Assembly (NCBI GenBank): GCA_963764235.1
Contig: CAVXRO010000008.1
Location: forward strand, 124,001 to 188,000
Direction: 5' to 3'
Length of the DNA stretch: 64,000 nucleotides
Source: DATFVA01 sp963764235
Lineage (GTDB): Bacteria; Bacteroidota; Ignavibacteria; Ignavibacteriales; Ignavibacteriaceae
Made by a program: the position numbers and the translations under genes. A model generated the notes under the pieces. That model was given only the letters and a program-made list of their open reading frames with translations, did no database searches and was not told the origin of the DNA. This document shows positions 62,188 through 64,000 of the stretch, piece after piece. Each line of letters begins with the position of its first letter. The first letter of the stretch is position 1.

Positions 62188-64000
62188 ATGATGAGAAAAG
62201 TCTTTTTACCAATATTTATGTTATTTCTGATTGCAGGCGCATTGGCGCAGCAGGGGCCGATCAGCAAGATATCCGCTGCCCTGCAGTCGCAGATGATAAA
62301 TGCTTCTGTAGATGAGCAGCTTCTGGTATGGGTTTACTTTACCGATAAGGGTCAGAATACGGATTCTTATCTTAGTAATCCTCTTAGCGTTGTTAGTGAA
62401 AAATCACTCAAGAGAAGAGAAAAAGTTCTTGATAAAGATGCAGCCTTGACGATGAGAGATATTCCTGTCAACCCGGCTTACCTGGCACAGGTTAAGGCGA
62501 AGGGATTAAATATTAAATGGCCCTCCAAATGGCTGAACGCCGTTAGCGGTATGGTAACCAAATCTCAGCTTGATGGACTTGAAGCACTCCCGTTCGTTAA
62601 GAAGCTTGATGTCGTATATAAACTTAGAAAAGGATATCAGCCTGAAACTGATAATAATGCAGTAAACCAGGTACTCAGTAAGGTTACTCAGCCTGAAGGA
62701 GTTCTTTCCTTTGATTACGGTGAATCCTACTCACAGCTTCAGCAGATAAATGTACCTGCGGTTCACGATATGGGGATTACCGGTCAGGGAATTACCATCT
62801 GTCTTATGGATGCAGGCTTCAGCAGATTGAGTCACGAAGCATTTAATTCGATGGATATAATAGCTGCCTGGGATTTTGTTAATAATGATCCTAACGTTGG
62901 AAACCAGGCAGATTCTGGAGACGGTTCGCACGGAACCGAAACACTTTCCACAATAGGCGGATATGCTCCAGGTCATCTTATCGGGCCGGCTTTTAACGCT
63001 TCTTACATACTTGCTAAAACCGAGAATACCGACAGCGAGACTCCTCTTGAAGAAGACAACTGGATTGCCGCAATGGAATGGGCTGATAGTATAGGCGTTG
63101 ATGTTACATCTACATCGCTTGGTTATATTGGCTTTGATCCGCCCTGGCAGAGTTACACCTGGATGGATATGGACGGCAACACGACCATTATTACAAACGG
63201 AGCCGATTACGCAACCCACCTGGGTATCGTGGTAGTTAACTCTGCAGGCAACGAGGGATATAATGCATCACATAATACCCTTGGAGCTCCTTCGGACGGT
63301 GATAGTGTAATAGCAGCAGGTGCAGTCGATCATTCTGGTTCAAGAGTATCTTTCAGCAGCGTTGGGCCTACTGTGGACGGAAGACACAAACCCGATATTA
63401 TGGCTCTAGGTTCGGGTGATGTTGTCGCTTCTCCATACAGCAATACCTCTTATACATCTGCCAGCGGTACTTCTTTCAGCTGTCCTCTCTCGGCAGGAGT
63501 TGCTGCGTTGATTTTATGTGCAAATCCGGGATTAACCCCGATGCAGGTACGCGATGCAATGAGAGAAACAGCTTCGCAAAGCAATAACCCTGATAACCTC
63601 ATGGGCTGGGGAATACTTAATGCTCTGGCTGCGGTTAATTACTTCCCGATCCCTGTTGAGCTTTCATCATTTTCTGCATCCGTAATCGACGGCAGGGTAA
63701 ATCTGGTTTGGACTACTGCCACCGAAAAGAATAATCGTGGATTCGAGATTGAAAGGAAAACAGCCGGATCTGGTTATTCAATGATCGGTTTCGTTGAAGG
63801 GAACGGAACTGTTTCCACACCGAACCATTACAGCTACATAGACAAAAGCGATATTCGTGGAATATATATATACAGGCTGAAACAGGTCGATTTTGATGGA
63901 AAATTTACGTACAGCAATGAAATTACCCTGGATGTACCGGCAGCTTCGGATTTTGTGCTTCAGCAGAACTATCCGAATCCGTTTAATCCTTCTACGATGA
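62188..64000 (+). CDS. secreted S8 subtilisin-like protease with type IX sorting domain, 3' end cut by window
   Basis: Partial gene with 604 complete codons. The signal peptide is about 1-20 (ending ALAQ), and an inhibitor-like propeptide follows. The catalytic triad is Asp in TICLMDAGFS, His in DGSHGTETLSTIGG and Ser in ASGTSFSCPLSAGVAAL. The C-terminal region is Ig/FN-like (PVELSSFSAS...GFEIERKTAG). The frame runs into FVLQQNYPNPFNPST, the beginning of the type IX sorting domain, where the window ends. CCGGAGATTT precedes ATG at 62188. It is distinct from metG but on the same strand. Targets are probably extracellular proteins. Confidence 0.93.
   Translation, partial: MMRKVFLPIFMLFLIAGALAQQGPISKISAALQSQMINASVDEQLLVWVYFTDKGQNTDSYLSNPLSVVSEKSLKRREKVLDKDAALTMRDIPVNPAYLAQVKAKGLNIKWPSKWLNAVSGMVTKSQLDGLEALPFVKKLDVVYKLRKGYQPETDNNAVNQVLSKVTQPEGVLSFDYGESYSQLQQINVPAVHDMGITGQGITICLMDAGFSRLSHEAFNSMDIIAAWDFVNNDPNVGNQADSGDGSHGTETLSTIGGYAPGHLIGPAFNASYILAKTENTDSETPLEEDNWIAAMEWADSIGVDVTSTSLGYIGFDPPWQSYTWMDMDGNTTIITNGADYATHLGIVVVNSAGNEGYNASHNTLGAPSDGDSVIAAGAVDHSGSRVSFSSVGPTVDGRHKPDIMALGSGDVVASPYSNTSYTSASGTSFSCPLSAGVAALILCANPGLTPMQVRDAMRETASQSNNPDNLMGWGILNALAAVNYFPIPVELSSFSASVIDGRVNLVWTTATEKNNRGFEIERKTAGSGYSMIGFVEGNGTVSTPNHYSYIDKSDIRGIYIYRLKQVDFDGKFTYSNEITLDVPAASDFVLQQNYPNPFNPSTM

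Noticed and set aside
62731..63219. 162-residue leftward frame inside the S8 protease gene
   Set aside because: Antisense shadow: the plus-strand frame carries the complete catalytic triad and extends beyond both ends.

Overview
The window looks like a chromosome segment of an Ignavibacteria-type bacterium (FCB superphylum, near Bacteroidota/Chlorobi). The evidence is: two secreted proteins end in the type IX secretion sorting domain with the QNYPNPFNP(T/S)T signature (33955-36054 and 62188-64000); a GldC homologue is present (17738-18085); and there are several Bacteroidota-style lipoproteins and outer-membrane barrels, an S46 dipeptidyl-peptidase and a K+-dependent-type membrane pyrophosphatase. 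No phage, transposase, CRISPR array, rRNA or tRNA was seen.

Layout. 0-4 kb: 3' part of hppA, then rpsF-ssb-rpsR-rplI with a terminator, then rpmB. 4-14 kb: a YciO/Sua5 protein, then a leftward SDR / amrS / pyk / Lon-like protease group, a broken class V aminotransferase, a DUF2911 protein and a phosphohexomutase. 14-25 kb: zinc-ribbon protein, S46 peptidase, gldC, cydAB, an M6-like peptidase, PspC plus a PQQ-type sugar dehydrogenase, a frameshifted YciI gene that simple ORF calling would miss, and a DUF819 permease. 25-31 kb: a leftward group (kinase, AmpG-like permease, beta-lactamase-fold hydrolase, NagZ-type GH3) that reads as a muropeptide recycling operon. 31-41 kb: class V aminotransferase, cytidylate-kinase-like protein, a Ycf48-type repeat protein with 14 repeats, a CoA-acylating aldehyde dehydrogenase with an unusual tail, an alpha/beta hydrolase and envelope proteins. 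41-46.6 kb: a regulated operon (GbsR/MarR regulator, FabG-like SDR, atypical KAS III, Na+/solute symporter, acyl-CoA ligase) with two near-identical palindromic operators. 46.7-49.7 kb: a LiaF-like / LytS-like / LytTR signalling group with a six-copy 11-bp repeat array upstream of the LytTR gene. 50.3-55.1 kb: a lipoprotein, then a zinc-uptake-type group (His-rich membrane protein, outer-membrane protein, ZnuA, ZnuC, ZnuB). 56-58.6 kb: a GAF/sigma-54 activator divergent from a 1-Cys peroxiredoxin with a sigma-54-like promoter. 58.7-64 kb: an unknown protein, a PD-(D/E)XK protein, metG and a truncated S8 protease.

The most promising undescribed unit is the 41.2-46.6 kb operon. A 20-bp perfect palindrome sits 22 bp before the SDR start, a variant sits 15 bp before the regulator's own start, and the ketosynthase-like enzyme keeps the nucleophilic Cys but lacks the His and Asn of KAS III.

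A caution applies to the whole window: nine genes carry one to three frame breaks each, six of them between 46 and 55 kb. In nearly every case the protein continues cleanly in another frame. Uncorrected single-base indels in the assembly explain this better than mass gene decay, so breaks are described gene by gene and reconstructed spans are given.
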